A stretch of DNA of 64,000 nucleotides from Rhipidocladum racemiflorum (taxonomy: Eukaryota; Streptophyta; Magnoliopsida; Poales; Poaceae). The stretch is from positions 48,752,293-48,816,292 of the forward strand of contig CM070571.1 of NCBI GenBank assembly GCA_036346355.1. Reading direction: 5' to 3'. Below the pieces are notes generated by a model. It saw only the letters and a program-made list of their open reading frames with translations. It searched no databases and was not told where the DNA came from. Both the position numbers and the translations under genes were made by a program. This document shows, one piece after another, positions 33,892-45,400 of this stretch (positions are counted from its first letter, which is position 1; each line of letters starts with the position of its first letter).

Positions 33892-34620
33892 GATGAGTAT
33901 ATTGACAAACCACACAAAAGACAAAATTTGAGTTTGAAAATAAAAGAAGAAAAACATATTGATTACAAAAATCATATTTGGTCTAATTAAAAGGGAAAGC
34001 AAGCTCATGACCAAATAGATGAGAAGATTTTCAGAGGTCAACACAAGAAAGAATAATTTTTTGACAAGAGCTCAAAAAACAAAGAAATCTCTCAAAAAGC
34101 TCAATTTTACTCATGATCCAAATGCAAGGACAATTATTCAATATGATCATGAGAGAGCATTTTTTCCAATTCTCTGAAATGCCTTTTCTACATTTTCTCC
34201 CCTTTTGGCAATATAGGCATCAAGAGAGCAATTTTTGCATGAAATGCAACCTAGAAGAGCTTTGAAGATTATGCAAGTAACCACTTAGACAAAGTATGAC
34301 ACCAAGATATTCAAGTTCAGATTATGTCATCCTAAGTCATATCCAATGGCATATTTTAGTTTTTGCTAACTATCTTAAAAGAATTTATACTAATTTTGCA
34401 TGATTTCAACAATACCAACACTAAGCATAATTTCAAGACTAGAAGCAAAGCCAACCTAACGAGCAAATGGATATACCAGAGTTTAACCTAGTCAACACTT
34501 TGGGAAGCTACAAGACCATTAGAGAACCCTCATGATCAAACATCTCTTTAAATGCAAATTTTTAGATTAATGCTCACAAAGCGGTTCAAAGAGTTAGGCC
34601 TAGTGAAGCACATTGTAGCA
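33892..34620 (-). mobile_element. 3' non-coding region of antisense copia element
   Basis: AT-rich sequence without a reading frame. It includes a second purine stretch (minus strand GCCAAAAGGGGAGAA near 34196-34210) of the kind often found after copia pol. It is cut by LTR-B copy B2 at 34621. Reverse transcriptase and the other genes of this copia element are not in the window. Confidence 0.45.
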
Positions 34621-34906
34621 TGTCGGGACCCGAATTTGCAAATCTGGACCCTCTGTGTATTCAGCACTAGTCCAGGAACACGCTAGTGCACACAGTCTCA
34701 ACATTGGCAAATATCACAATCATACTCAACGAATAATAGGGCACTTTAATTAGTTAACCAAACTGGTTGCTCGACCTTATGGTCAAGTAACAAACATACG
34801 CCTCGCAGGGCGAAACTTATTAAAAGAGAAATAATAGCAGCGGAAAAAGTAAGATAACATCGTGGCGCCATCCAGTATACCACAGGCAACTGACTGGGCT
34901 CGCTTC

Positions 34907-34965
34907 CTAGTTAGACGGATCTTCTGGGAGCTCCTCCTCCAAAGCTGGTGTAGACTCCTCTTCAA
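34907..34965 (-). other. Predicted last coding exon in LTR-B copy B2
   Basis: Acceptor ACACCAG, then in phase VEEESTPALEEELPEDPSN and a TAG at 34907-34909. A perfect 7 bp stem, TGAGTAC/GTACTCA with a 3 nt loop (34989-35005), sits 23 nt before the acceptor. Copy B3 has the same exon at 42701-42759. Confidence 0.5.
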
Positions 34966-36154
34966 CTGGTGTTGTATTGTGGCAAGGGTGAGTACTTGGT
35001 ACTCAGCAAGTCATGCACAGAATGCAAACTAATATACTACATGCATGGATAGTACAAAGGAATAGCTCAGGGTATATTTGCAGTAAACAGCATTTGACAT
35101 GTAGCATAAGTAGATTCGAAAGCAATAGAAACAAGTATAAGATCAATAACTTTTCAAGGAGTTTAGTAAACATCTTTCCCATTCCTAATCCACATTTCCA
35201 TCAACATCATTATTAAACCAACCCAACCTTTCAAGTCCAAGTTATTTTCAAGAAAGTCTAACCCTTGATTGTAATTCCCGAGCGATGTCCAATACCGTGG
35301 ACACGGCTATTCGAATAGATTTTACACTCTGCAGAGGTTATGCACTTTACCCACAAGATACAGTCAAACACCACAAAGGCGAGTGTCCGTAACAAAGTCT
35401 TTCGGAAACTTCTAACAGCACAAGTGGTCCTCCCCGGTGTTGCACACTAACCCTTCCCTTAGCGAAGGCGAAGTTTAGGTCAAGCCACCGTTAGATGGGT
35501 ACCTGGCCGCAGCCCCGGTACGCTCCCCCGTACAACTACACAAAGGGTGTAGTTGACATCCTGAGGTCCCACAGGTACGTTATTAGCAACTTATTCAACT
35601 AGGTCTGTCCCATTACAGACATGTGGTTGCACGTTTGACCCAGTTCAAAGGCTTGCAAGGTTAAGTCCTTAGGATGACCAGGGCAAGACTACCTGAAGAA
35701 CCAAACCAACATTCCCGGTGCCACAACTGGCCCACCCGATCATTCATGCCACATGCCCCGGTCGAAAGCTATTTATCAAACTCTAGTTGATTACCATGCA
35801 CCACGTGCCATCAACATCACATGATGCCTTTCGAAAATAGGTTCAGTATATCATTAAGTCAATATTAACATTTGATTGTTCAAATCATGTCATGAGCACG
35901 TAGCAGGTCTAAGCAGTATACTACAACGGTCTAAATTCCCATGTTGGCAATTTAATAATGTCCAACTAGTAAACCACAACTAGGGTGACAAGGGTCATGG
36001 CACATATTTAAATAACCAAGGTGTCATACAGCAATTTGGCATTTAACTAATTTTCCCAAATTTAAATAAAGTATTTTTCTAATTATACTAGCATGCAATA
36101 GTTTCAATCGAATTAATTTGAAATTGGGATCAACATGGTCAAAGCACAAGTTGC

Positions 36155-36235
36155 CTTCAAAGAGTACTTGTTCTTGGTCCTGAGCTGGCTCCTGGGTCAA
36201 CACCTCTCCTTCGAAGCCTTCGGGCACTTCAACGT
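36155..36235 (-). other. Predicted internal coding exon in LTR-B copy B2 (81 nt)
   Basis: It lies between acceptor ACGAGTAG and a GC-type donor TTTGAAG/GCAACT. The open frame reads VEVPEGFEGEVLTQE and goes on to QVLFE, ending with one base of the next codon, which the last exon completes as Val. It lies within a longer open frame (36024-36302) that otherwise reads through intron sequence. Confidence 0.5.
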
Positions 36236-36997
36236 CTACTCGTAAAGCGTGCAAATAGCAAATAATAAATAAACAGTAGACAAAAAGTGTCCAAACATCC
36301 AAATAAAGTTCATAAACAGAGAGAGCATAATTTTATAAATTTTTAGAAACTGGAATCGTCGAATTCGGAGTTCAAATGCAAAAGTTACAAGCATTTAAAG
36401 TTTAAATAATCAATTAAATAATTATACAGAGAAAAACTTTGGTCCAAAAATTAAATAAAATTCTTCATTAGGTAGATCTCAATTTTATACAAATTTAGAA
36501 ATTTGAATCACTCAAATCGGACTCGGCCCACGGCTCGTGTCGCTGACAGGTGGGCCCTGCCGGTGACGTCAGCATGACGTCAGCGCATGGCTCAGCCGAG
36601 CGGGCCCCACCGTGACATCAGCGTGACGTCATGGTGCACTTGGCTGGGCCGCTGACAGCTGGGCCCCACGTGTCAGAGACACGCTCCACGCGCGGGCGCT
36701 GACCGCGCTGACCGCGACGGTCGGCCTCCCGGCCACGTGGCGTGATCTCGGCCGTTGATTTGAAAATCAACGGCCCAGATTGGATCTAGCCTAACGGAGT
36801 AGAAAAACTAGACGGCTGATCTGGACCGTTCCAACAAAATTTTATTTGCAAAGTTAAATTCTTTAATTATTTCAAAATGGAATAAATTCAAATAAATTCC
36901 AAATAAATCCAAATAAATTCCAGAAAATTCCAAAAATTCACCAAAGTGCCAAATCACACATGAATTTAAGAAAAGCAAAATTTTGGGGTGTTACAAA

Positions 36998-37008
36998 CCT
37001 CCCCCCTT
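36998..37008 (-). other. Polypurine tract of element B2/B3
   Basis: Minus strand AAGGGGGGAGG, two bases before the LTR start TGTAACACC. Confidence 0.85.
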
Positions 37009-37040
37009 AACAGAATCTCGTCCCCGAGATTCAGGGCTTT

Positions 37041-38984
37041 CTAAAGAAATAGGTTCGGAAACTCTTTCTTCAAATCCTCTTCGCGCTCCCAAGTTGCTTC
37101 GCTCTCCGCAAGGTTGCTTCATTGAACTCTGTAGAAACAGGTTGACTTGTTTCTCGTCTCTCGATCCATGGTGTCCAGAATCTTCACGGGGTGCTCCTTG
37201 TAAGTCAGATCTTCTTGTAGCTCAATTGACTCTAGCGGTGTCTGTTCCTCAGGTACTCGGAGACACTTCTTCAGCTGGGACACGTGGAACACGTCATGTA
37301 CTCCTGCTAGTGATTGCGGTAACTCTAGCTGGTAAGCAACTTCACCTCTGCGGCTGAGAACCTTGAATGGTCCAACATATCTCGGCGCGAGTTTTCCTTT
37401 GGCATGGAATCTCTTAACTCCTCTGAGTGGTGTGACTCTGAGATACACAAAATCTTCTGGTTCAAAACTCAAGTCTCGGCAACGGTTATCAGCATAACTC
37501 TTCTGTCGTGATTGGGCTATCTTCAATCTCTCCCTGATCATGGCAATCTGTTCTTCGGCTTCTTGGAGAATATCTGGCCCAAAGACACGGCGTTCACCTG
37601 TCTCATTCCAGTTCAACGGTGTTCGACAAGGTCGACCATATAGTGCTTCAAATGACGACATCTGCAAACTTGCTTGATAGCTGTTGTTGTAGCTGAACTC
37701 AGCGTACGGCAGACTTTTATCCCAAGAGGTGGTATAAGCCAATGCACACGCTCTTAACATATCCTCCAAAATCTGATTAACTCTTTCGGTTTGCCCATCT
37801 GTCTGTGGATGATAAGCTGTACTGAAGTTCAAACGGGTTCCCATGGCTTCATGCAGTTTATTCCAGAACCTCGAGGTAAACTGGGTACCTCTATCCGATA
37901 CAATCTTCTTCGGCACTCCATGCAAACAGACGATCCTGGTCATATACAATTCAGCTAACTTATCTCCTGAATAAGTGGTCTTCACTGGAATAAAATGGGC
38001 GACCTTAGTCAAGCGGTCCACTATAACCCATATGGAGTCATATCCTCCTTGAGTCTTCAGCAAACCGGTAATGAAGTCCATTCCGATTTCCTCCCACTTC
38101 CACTCAGGTACCTTCAACGGTTGTAGCAATCCTGCTGGTCTCTTATGCATTGCCTTGACTTTCTGACATATGTCACACAGCGCAACATGTTCGGCAACTT
38201 CACGCTTCATGCTCGGCCACCAGAATCTTTCTTTCAAATCCTGATACATCTTGGCACTTCCAGGATGAATGGAATACTTTGAGTCATGGGCTTCTTCTAA
38301 AATCAACTGCTTCAGCTCCTTCTTGTTCGGCACACAAATGCGACCCTTCATCCATAACGTGCCTTGCACATCCAACTTGAAGTCCTCTGCCTTGCCTTCA
38401 TCCATGTTGGACTTAATCTTGCGGATCTTGTCATCATCCTCTTGTCCTTCTCGGATCTGATCCTCCAGGGTAGGCTTCACTTCCAATGCTGCCAAGAATC
38501 CTTCTGGTACGACTTCAATCCGCATTCTCTGGAAATCCTCACATAGCTCCTCCTGACTTGTGGCTATCAACATGTTCACAGTATGGCTTTTCCGACTCAG
38601 GGCATCAGCAACTACATTGGCCTTCCCGGGATGGTAATGGATTCCAACATTGTAGTCCTTGATCAACTCTAACCATCTCGTCTGCCTCATGTTCAGGTCT
38701 GATTGGGTGAAGATGTACTTAAGACTCTTATAGTCCGTGTATACTTCACATCTGTTTCCAATTAAATAGTGACGCCATAATTTCAAGGCATGCACTACGA
38801 CAGCTAGCTCTAGGTCATGTGTCGGATAATTCTCCTCGTGTGGCCTCAACTGCCTTGATGCGTAAGCGACGACCTTTCCGTTCTGCATCAGCACACATCC
38901 AAGTCCTTGACGCGATGCATCACAACAAATATCAAAGCTTTGATTAACATCCGGTAGAACTAACACCGGCGCTGATGTCAATCA
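37041..38984 (-). pseudogene. pol: Ty3/gypsy RNase H and integrase with chromodomain-like tail (family B)
   Basis: A long open frame of about 620 codons. RNase H: DICCDASRQGLGCVLM, YASRQLRPHEENYPTHDLELAVVV, TDYKSLKYIF, ADALSRKSH. Integrase: HDSKYSIHPGSAKMYQDL with CDICQKVKAMHKRPAG (HHCC finger), then D, D and E in IGMDFITGL, KIVSDRGTQFTSRFW and TERVNQILEDML. Then LAPRYVGPFKVLSR, VHDVFHVSQLKK and a tail with PVKILD. A TGA at 37119-37121 stands where Trp is expected; the same frame then continues through SEATWEREEDLKKEFPNLF to the true stop TAG at 37041-37043. A TGA at 38982-38984 separates it from the RT, where Arg is expected. Only a few point changes keep this copy from being open. Confidence 0.95.
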
Positions 38985-40325
38985 TTCCTTCAGCTCTTGA
39001 AAACCTTTCTCACACTCCGGCGTCCATGCAAACTTCTTCTCCTTTTTCAGCAATTGCGTAAGAGGTTTCGCAATTGTCGAAAAGCCTTCAATGAAACGAC
39101 GATAGTAACCTGCCATTCCAAGGAAACTCTGGATCTGGGTCACGGTCTTCGGCTGCTCCCAATGTAACACAGCTTCTACCTTGCTTGGATCTACGGCGAC
39201 TCCTTCCGCGGTCATTACATGTCCGTGGAACTCCACCTTGTCCTTCCAAAAGTCACACTTGCTGAACTTGGCGAAAAGTTGCTGTTCCCTTAGCTTTTCC
39301 AAAACTCGCCTTAAGTGCTCTTCATGTTCATCCTCTGTCTTGGAGTAAATTAAGATATCATCTATGAACACAACAACAAACTTGTCCAAATACTCCATGA
39401 ACACCTTATTCATCATATTCATGAAATACGCTGGCGCATTCGTCAGACCAAAGGACATAACTGTAAACTCGTAATGTCCATATCTTGACGAGAATGCAGT
39501 CTTTGGGATATCTTCTGATCGGATCTTCAACTGGTGGTATCCTGATCTCAGATCAATCTTGGAGAAAACTCCAGCTCCTCTCAGCTGATCAAACAAATCA
39601 TCGATCCTGGGTAGCGGGTACTTGTTCTTCACGGTGACTTCATTGAGTGCACGGTAGTCTATGCACATCCTGAAACTCCCGTCCTTCTTCTTGACAAACA
39701 AAACTGGCGCTCCCCACGGCGACGAACTCGGTCTGATAAATCCTTTCTCCATCAACTCTTCAAGCTGCTTCTTCATCTCTACTAATTCCTCGGTGGACAT
39801 CCGGTAAGGTCTCTTTGCTATCGGGGCTGTACCAGGTACAAGCTCTATCACAAACTCTATGTCCCTGTCTGGCGGCATACCAGGTAGATCTTCAGGAAAA
39901 ACATCTGGATACTCATTCATTACTGAAACATCTTCTATGCTGATTGCCTTGGCGCTGTTAACCATCAACTGCCCATCTCTAACGGCAGTAGCTTGGAATT
40001 CTACCTTTCTTCCACACAGGCTCTCAACTGATATAATCCTTCGACCACAATCCAATACGGTCTTGTGCTTGGATAACCAATCCATTCCCAAAATAACATC
40101 TAAGGTCTGGGTTTCCAAAATAATAAGGTTCGCTAGGAACTCTATCCCATCTATTAATATTCTCACCCCAGAACATCCTACTTTAGTTCGGAGTTCGGAA
40201 CCAGGGGTTTGAACTAAAAGTATGCATTTAAGTCTTGCAATCTCCAAATCATTTTTAGCAGCAAAGCCTTGAGAAACAAACGAATGCGAAGCTCCAGAGT
40301 CAAACAAAATCAAGCGTGCACCGAG
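38982..40325 (-). pseudogene. pol: Ty3/gypsy protease and reverse transcriptase (family B)
   Basis: One open frame of 443 codons. Protease: LFDSGASHSFVSQ near its start, DVILGMDWLSKHK. Reverse transcriptase: EYPDVFPEDLPGMPPDRDIEF split over 39835-39920, KGFIRPSSSPWGAPVLFVKK, MCIDYRALNEVTVKNKYPL, FSKIDLRSGYHQLKI, FGLTNAPAYF, catalytic FIDDILIYS, GHVMTAEGVAVDPSKV, FLGMAGYYRRFIEGF. All key residues are present. A frame change near 40317-40330 separates it from gag, and a TGA at 38982 separates it from RNase H. Confidence 0.95.
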
Positions 40326-41526
40326 TTAACAAGTAACTTACCCAAAGACGACGTCCGTGGCATTCGAAGTGCATCTACGGTGACATGGTTGACTCGGCCT
40401 CTCACCACGGTGCAGGGTGCTGCTCCCTGTCTTTGTCCCTCGGTTGGCTCCTGGTGCTGGCGTCCTGGCTGGTGTGGATCCCAGATTGAAGCGGACTGGG
40501 GTCACTCCTGCTGTCTTCTTAGGGCAACTGTTGGCAAAATGCCCTGGCTCGTTGCAATTGTAGCAGTGTCTCACTGTCCCCTGTTGACTGCCTGAAGCGG
40601 CATTTCTGGCTGGTGCTGGGGTCTGATAGTTCTAATTGACGTGTCTTGGTGCTGGCGACGGTGTCCTTGTAGCATTGTGGCTGGAATCTGAAAAACTGGT
40701 TTGGCGCAACCCTCAAACGTTGCTGCGCTACCTGACGCGATCCCTGCTGCTGCATCCTGCGCTTCCTGTTCTCATCCAGTTCCTTGCGCTTGTCCTCAAG
40801 AATAAGCGCCTTATTCACAAGCTCCTGGAAATCTAGAAAGGTGTGGGTGATCAGTCCCACCTGTAGTCCTGAGTTAAGTCCCTTCATGAAGCGAGACTGT
40901 CTGGCTTTATCTGTCGCTACGTCTTCAGGTGCGTAGCGTGCAAGCTGTGTGAACTTGTTCAGGTATTCGGCCACAGGCTGATTGCCTTGCTTCAGTGCTC
41001 TGAATTCCTCCTTCTTGAGGTCCATAATTCCTTCCGGCACATGATACTGACGAAACGCAGCTGTAAACTCCTCCCAAGTGATATCTTGAGGGTTCTCTTG
41101 CGTGGCACAGAAGTTCTCCCACCATTCGGCGGCTGTCCCTTCCAACTGATGAGAAGCGTAGAGTACCTTCTCATTTCCCATGCACTGAGCAATGTGTAGC
41201 TTCCTCTCAATTGACCTTAACCAATCATCGGCTTCCAACGGATTGGCATTCCCGAAGAAAGTGGGTGGATGAGTCCTCATGAACTCTGACAGTCTTGTAT
41301 TCTGGCATTGTCCCTGATTGACTTGATTAGCTGTGGCCTGAGCAGTGACGTGTTGCATCTGTTGCATCATAGCATGCATCAACTGAGTCTGAGCAGCAAG
41401 AAAAGCTCCAAAATTCTGCATGTCAACTGGCGGTGCTGGTTGGGGTGCAGGTGCTCCATTATTAGGGTTTTCAGCTGGGCGAGAACCACTTCCATTGCCT
41501 CCAAGGTTTTCGCGGGTGTTCACCAT
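40326..41526 (-). pseudogene. gag: Ty3/gypsy gag (family B)
   Basis: The ATG at 41526 is chosen since MVNT also starts gag in element B1. Contains PVDMQNFGAFLAAQTQLMHA, RTHPPTFFGNANPLEADDWL, QLEGTAAEWWENF, FRQYHVPEGIMDLKKEEF, VAEYLNKFTQLARYAPEDVA and LVNKALILEDKRKELDE. After FRFQPQ (about 40675-40682) one base is missing; the frame then holds a TAG (40632-40634) and the zinc knuckle CYNCNEPGHFANSC. The linker to protease follows. Apart from the frameshift and one stop the gene is intact, so this copy is much younger than B1. Confidence 0.94.
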
Positions 41527-41784
41527 CTGTCGATTGCTCCAAGGTTTCAGGGATGAGAGGGAAGCAAGAATAGACAAGTAGTAGGGAAACTATGCGGGGG
41601 AAAAGTGTAACTCAAAATCCAACTTTATTAATAATAATAACTTGGTATGGTTGCTTACAATGCCTAAGGGCCTTGCAACACATACTGCACACTCAGCAAA
41701 CAATGAAAATCCAAATCGACTCTAAGGATGACTCTTATTCTATAACGCGACTCGGCGAAGGAGTCTCAACCTCAAAAACTACGC

Positions 41785-42413
41785 TCACTCGTCGAAAAAA
41801 CGTCCACTGCCTCCTCGCGGCGGGTGCGGCGGCATCGGCGCGAAACAATCGCCATGCCCCACAACTGCGGCTGTGGTTGATGACGCGGCGTCTTCCTCTG
41901 GCTCTGGATCTGGCTGCTGCTGTGGTTGTGGTGCGGGTGCAGGTGGCACCTCTTCTGGTTCCTCCTCTGGCTCCGGAGCGTCCAACTCCAACACTGGATC
42001 GAGACCCTGGCCATACAGTGCAGTCTCCAGCTCTGCGATCCTTTCCGCAGCATAGGCGACGTACTCACGAGCATTCTCCAAGTGCTTCTTCCTCTCCTCA
42101 ACTTGTTCGTGAGCCTTCTTCAACACCTGTACTGTGTCTTCGATCAGCTCCTCCTGGGCGGCGATGAATCTGGCTAAGTGAGTGACGGTAGCATCCTCAT
42201 CTTCTATCGGCTTCCGTTGAACTCTGCTGTCTCGGCGGGGGTGGTGATGGAACACTGTGCCTTCCAGCTCCCTGGAGTAAGTGCGGGCGATCTGCTGCAT
42301 TGCTCAGCTCGACACCTCTTGGATTCCCATCTCAAAGGTAGACCTCCTGGCGGTGAAGTGGAAAGGGCGATTGAACTTTGTCTTCTCTCGGGCATACACC
42401 GTGATCCAGACGT
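41785..42413 (-). pseudogene. Extra ORF upstream of gag (ORF0-like), 5' truncated (family B)
   Basis: Minus-strand counterpart of 16561-17304. The preserved part begins VWITVYAREKTK directly at the LTR border. A TGA follows where the B1 copy has Trp, then QIARTYSRELEGTVFHHHPRRD, a predicted coiled coil (FIAAQEELIEDTVQVLKK, EQVEERKKHLENAREY, AERIAELETALYG), a Pro/Glu-rich acidic stretch, and VVGHGDCFAPMPPHPPRG up to the stop at 41785. The first 50-60 codons and the primer binding site are missing. No domain of known function is recognised. The acidic, coiled-coil character is shared by both copies. Confidence 0.72.
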
Positions 42414-45400
42414 TGTCGGGACCCGAATCTACAAATCCGGACCCTCTGTGTATTCAGCACTAGTCCAGGAACGCGCTAGTGCACACAATCTCAACATTGG
42501 TAAATATCACAATCATACCACTCGATACTAATAAAGTACTTTAATTAGATAAACAAACTGGTTGCTTGACCTTCGGGTCAAGTTACAAATATACGCCTCG
42601 CAGGGCAAAACTTATTAAAAGAGAAATAATAGCAGCGGAAAATAAGATAACTTCGTGGCGCCATCCAGTATACCATAGGCAACTGACTGGGACTCGATTC
42701 CTAGTTAGACGGTTCCTCTTGGAGCTCCTCCTCCAAAGCTGGTGTAGTCTCCTCTTCAACTGGTGTTGTATTGCGGCAAGGGTGAGTACTTGGTACTCAG
42801 CAAGTCATGCACAGAATGTAACTAATATACTATATGCATGGCTTAATACAAAGGAATAGCTCAAGGTTTGTTTGCAGTGAACAGCATTTTAACAAGTATC
42901 ATAAGTAGATTCGAAAGCAGTAGAACAAGTAAAGCATAAATAACTTTCCCAGGAGTTTAATAAACATCTTTCCCATTCCTAATCCACATTTCTGTCAACA
43001 TCATTATTAAACCAAACCCAACCTTTCAAGACCAAGTTATTTTCAAGAAAGTCTAACTCTTGACTGTAATTCCCGAGCGATGTCCAATACCGCGGACACG
43101 GCTATTCGAATAGATTTTACACTCTGCAGAGGTTATGCACTTTACCCACAAGATACAGTCAAACACCACAAAGGCGAGTTTCCGTAACAAAGTCTTTCGG
43201 AAACTTCTAACAGCACAAGTGTGCCTCCCCGGTTATTGCACACTAACCCTTCCCTTAGCGAAGGCGAAGTTTAGGCCAATCAACCGTTAGATGGGTACCT
43301 GGCCGCAGCCCCGGTACGCTCCCCCGTACAACTACACAAAAGGTATAGTTGACACCCAGAGGTCCCACAGGTACGTTATTAGCAACTTAATCAACTAGGT
43401 CCGTCCCATTACAGACATGTGGTTGCACGCTTGACCCAGTTCAAAGGCTTGCAAGGTTAAGTCCTTAGGATGACCAGGGCAAGACTACCCGAAGAACCAA
43501 ACCAACATTCCTGGTGCCACAACTGGCCCACCCGATCATTCATGCCACATGCCCCGGTCGAAAGCTATTTATCAAACTCCAGTTGATTACCATGCACCAC
43601 GTGCCATCAACATCACATGATGCCTTTCCAAAACAGGTTCAGTATATCATTAAGTCAATATTAACATTTGATTGTTCAAATCATGTCATGAGCACGTAGC
43701 AGGTCTAAGCAGTATACTACAACGGTTTAAATTCCCATGTTGGCAATTTAATAATGTCCAACTAGTAAACCACAACTAGGGTGACAAGGGTCATGGCACA
43801 TATTTAAATAACCAAGGTGTCATACAGCAATTTGGCATTTAACTAATTTTCCCAAATTTAAATAAAGTATTTTTCTAATTATACTAGCATGCAATAGTTT
43901 CAATCGAATTAATTTGAAATTGGGATCAACATGGTCAAAGCACAACTTGCCTTCAAAGAGTACTTGTTCTTGGTCCTGAGTTGACACCCGAGGTATCACA
44001 TGCAAGTTATTAATAACTTACTCAACTAGGTCCGTCCCATTACGGACATGTGGTTGCACGATTAACTCAGTTCAAAGGCTTGCAAGGTTAAGTCCTTATG
44101 TTGACCAGGGCATGACTACCCGAAGAACCAACACAACGTTCCCGGTGCCACAACTGGCCCACCCGATCATTCTTGCCACATGCCCCGGTCAAATCTATTT
44201 ATCAAACCCCAGTTGATTACCATGCACCACGTGCCATCAACATCACATGATACCTTTCCAAAACAGGTTCAATATATCATTAAGTCAATATTAACATTTG
44301 ATTGTTCAAAATCATGTCGTGAGCACGTAGCAGGTCTAAGCAATAAACTACAACGATCTAAAATCCCAGGTTGGCAATTTAGTAATGTCCAACTATTTAA
44401 TCCTCAACTAGGGTGATAAGGGGTCATGGCACATATTTAATTAACCAAGGTGTCATATAGCAACTAGGCATTTATCTAATTTCCCATATTTAAATAAAGT
44501 ATTTTCTAGTTAAACTAGCATGCAATAGTTTTAAATCGAATTAATTTGAAATTGGGATCAACATGGTCAAAGCACAACTTGCATTCAAAGAGTACTTTCT
44601 CTTGGTCCTGAGTTGGCTCCTGGGTCAACACTTCTCCCTCGAAGCCTTCGGGCACTTCAACGTCTACTCGTAAAGCGTGCAAATAGCAATAAATAAATAA
44701 ACAGTAGACAAAGAGTGTCCAAACATCCAAATAAAGTTCACAAACAGAGAGAGCATAATTTTATGAATTTTTAGAAACTGGAATCGTCAAATTCGGAGTT
44801 GAATTGAAAAAGTTATAAGTATTTAAAGTTTAACTAATCAATTAAATAATATTACAGAGAAAAACTTTAGTCCAAAAATTAAATAAAATTCATCATTAGG
44901 TAGATCTCAATTTTATACAAATTTAGAAATTTGAATCACTTAAATCGGAGTTGAAATGCAAAAGTTATAAGCGTTTGAAGTTTGAATCAAAATCTGAAAT
45001 CAATAATTCGAATTAATAAATCATTTTCTTTTTCGGAAATTAATTGTTGCGTCAGCAAGGACACGTGGCAGCCTCTGATTGGGCGGCTGACGTCAGCCGG
45101 TCCACGGCTCGGCTCGGGTCCACCGTGGACCCGGTCCACGGCTCACGTGTGGATCGATGTGGGACTCCACGGGGTAGCGTCATTCTTGGCGTCGGCGGGG
45201 GACTTCGGCCGGCTGGCGGCGGTGGGACCCACTGGTGACGTCATGGGTGACGTCACGGTGCGGTCACTGACGTGTGGGCCCGCCTTGTCAGCTGCTGGGG
45301 TTCACGCGCGCATGGCGTGGCTGACAAGTGGGCCCCCGCGTGTCAGAGACACGCTCTCACGCGCGGTGCTGACCGCGACGGTCAGACTTCCAACCACGTG

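Larger units (their letters stand above)
34621..36995 (-). mobile_element. 3' LTR-B (copy B2), 2375 bp
   Basis: From TGTCGGGACCCG (34621) to GGGGTGTTACA (36995); minus-strand reading starts right after the polypurine tract. Compared with B3 it lacks about 880 bp (B3 45489-46369), with two shared bases at the break, so this is an ordinary deletion. It holds the best-preserved version of the predicted split ORF: exon 36155-36235 and last exon 34907-34965. Confidence 0.93.

Noticed and set aside
36024..36302. 92-codon minus-strand frame as a complete gene
   Set aside because: Only its middle (36155-36235) is kept between copies; the rest reads through predicted intron. Reported as an exon instead.
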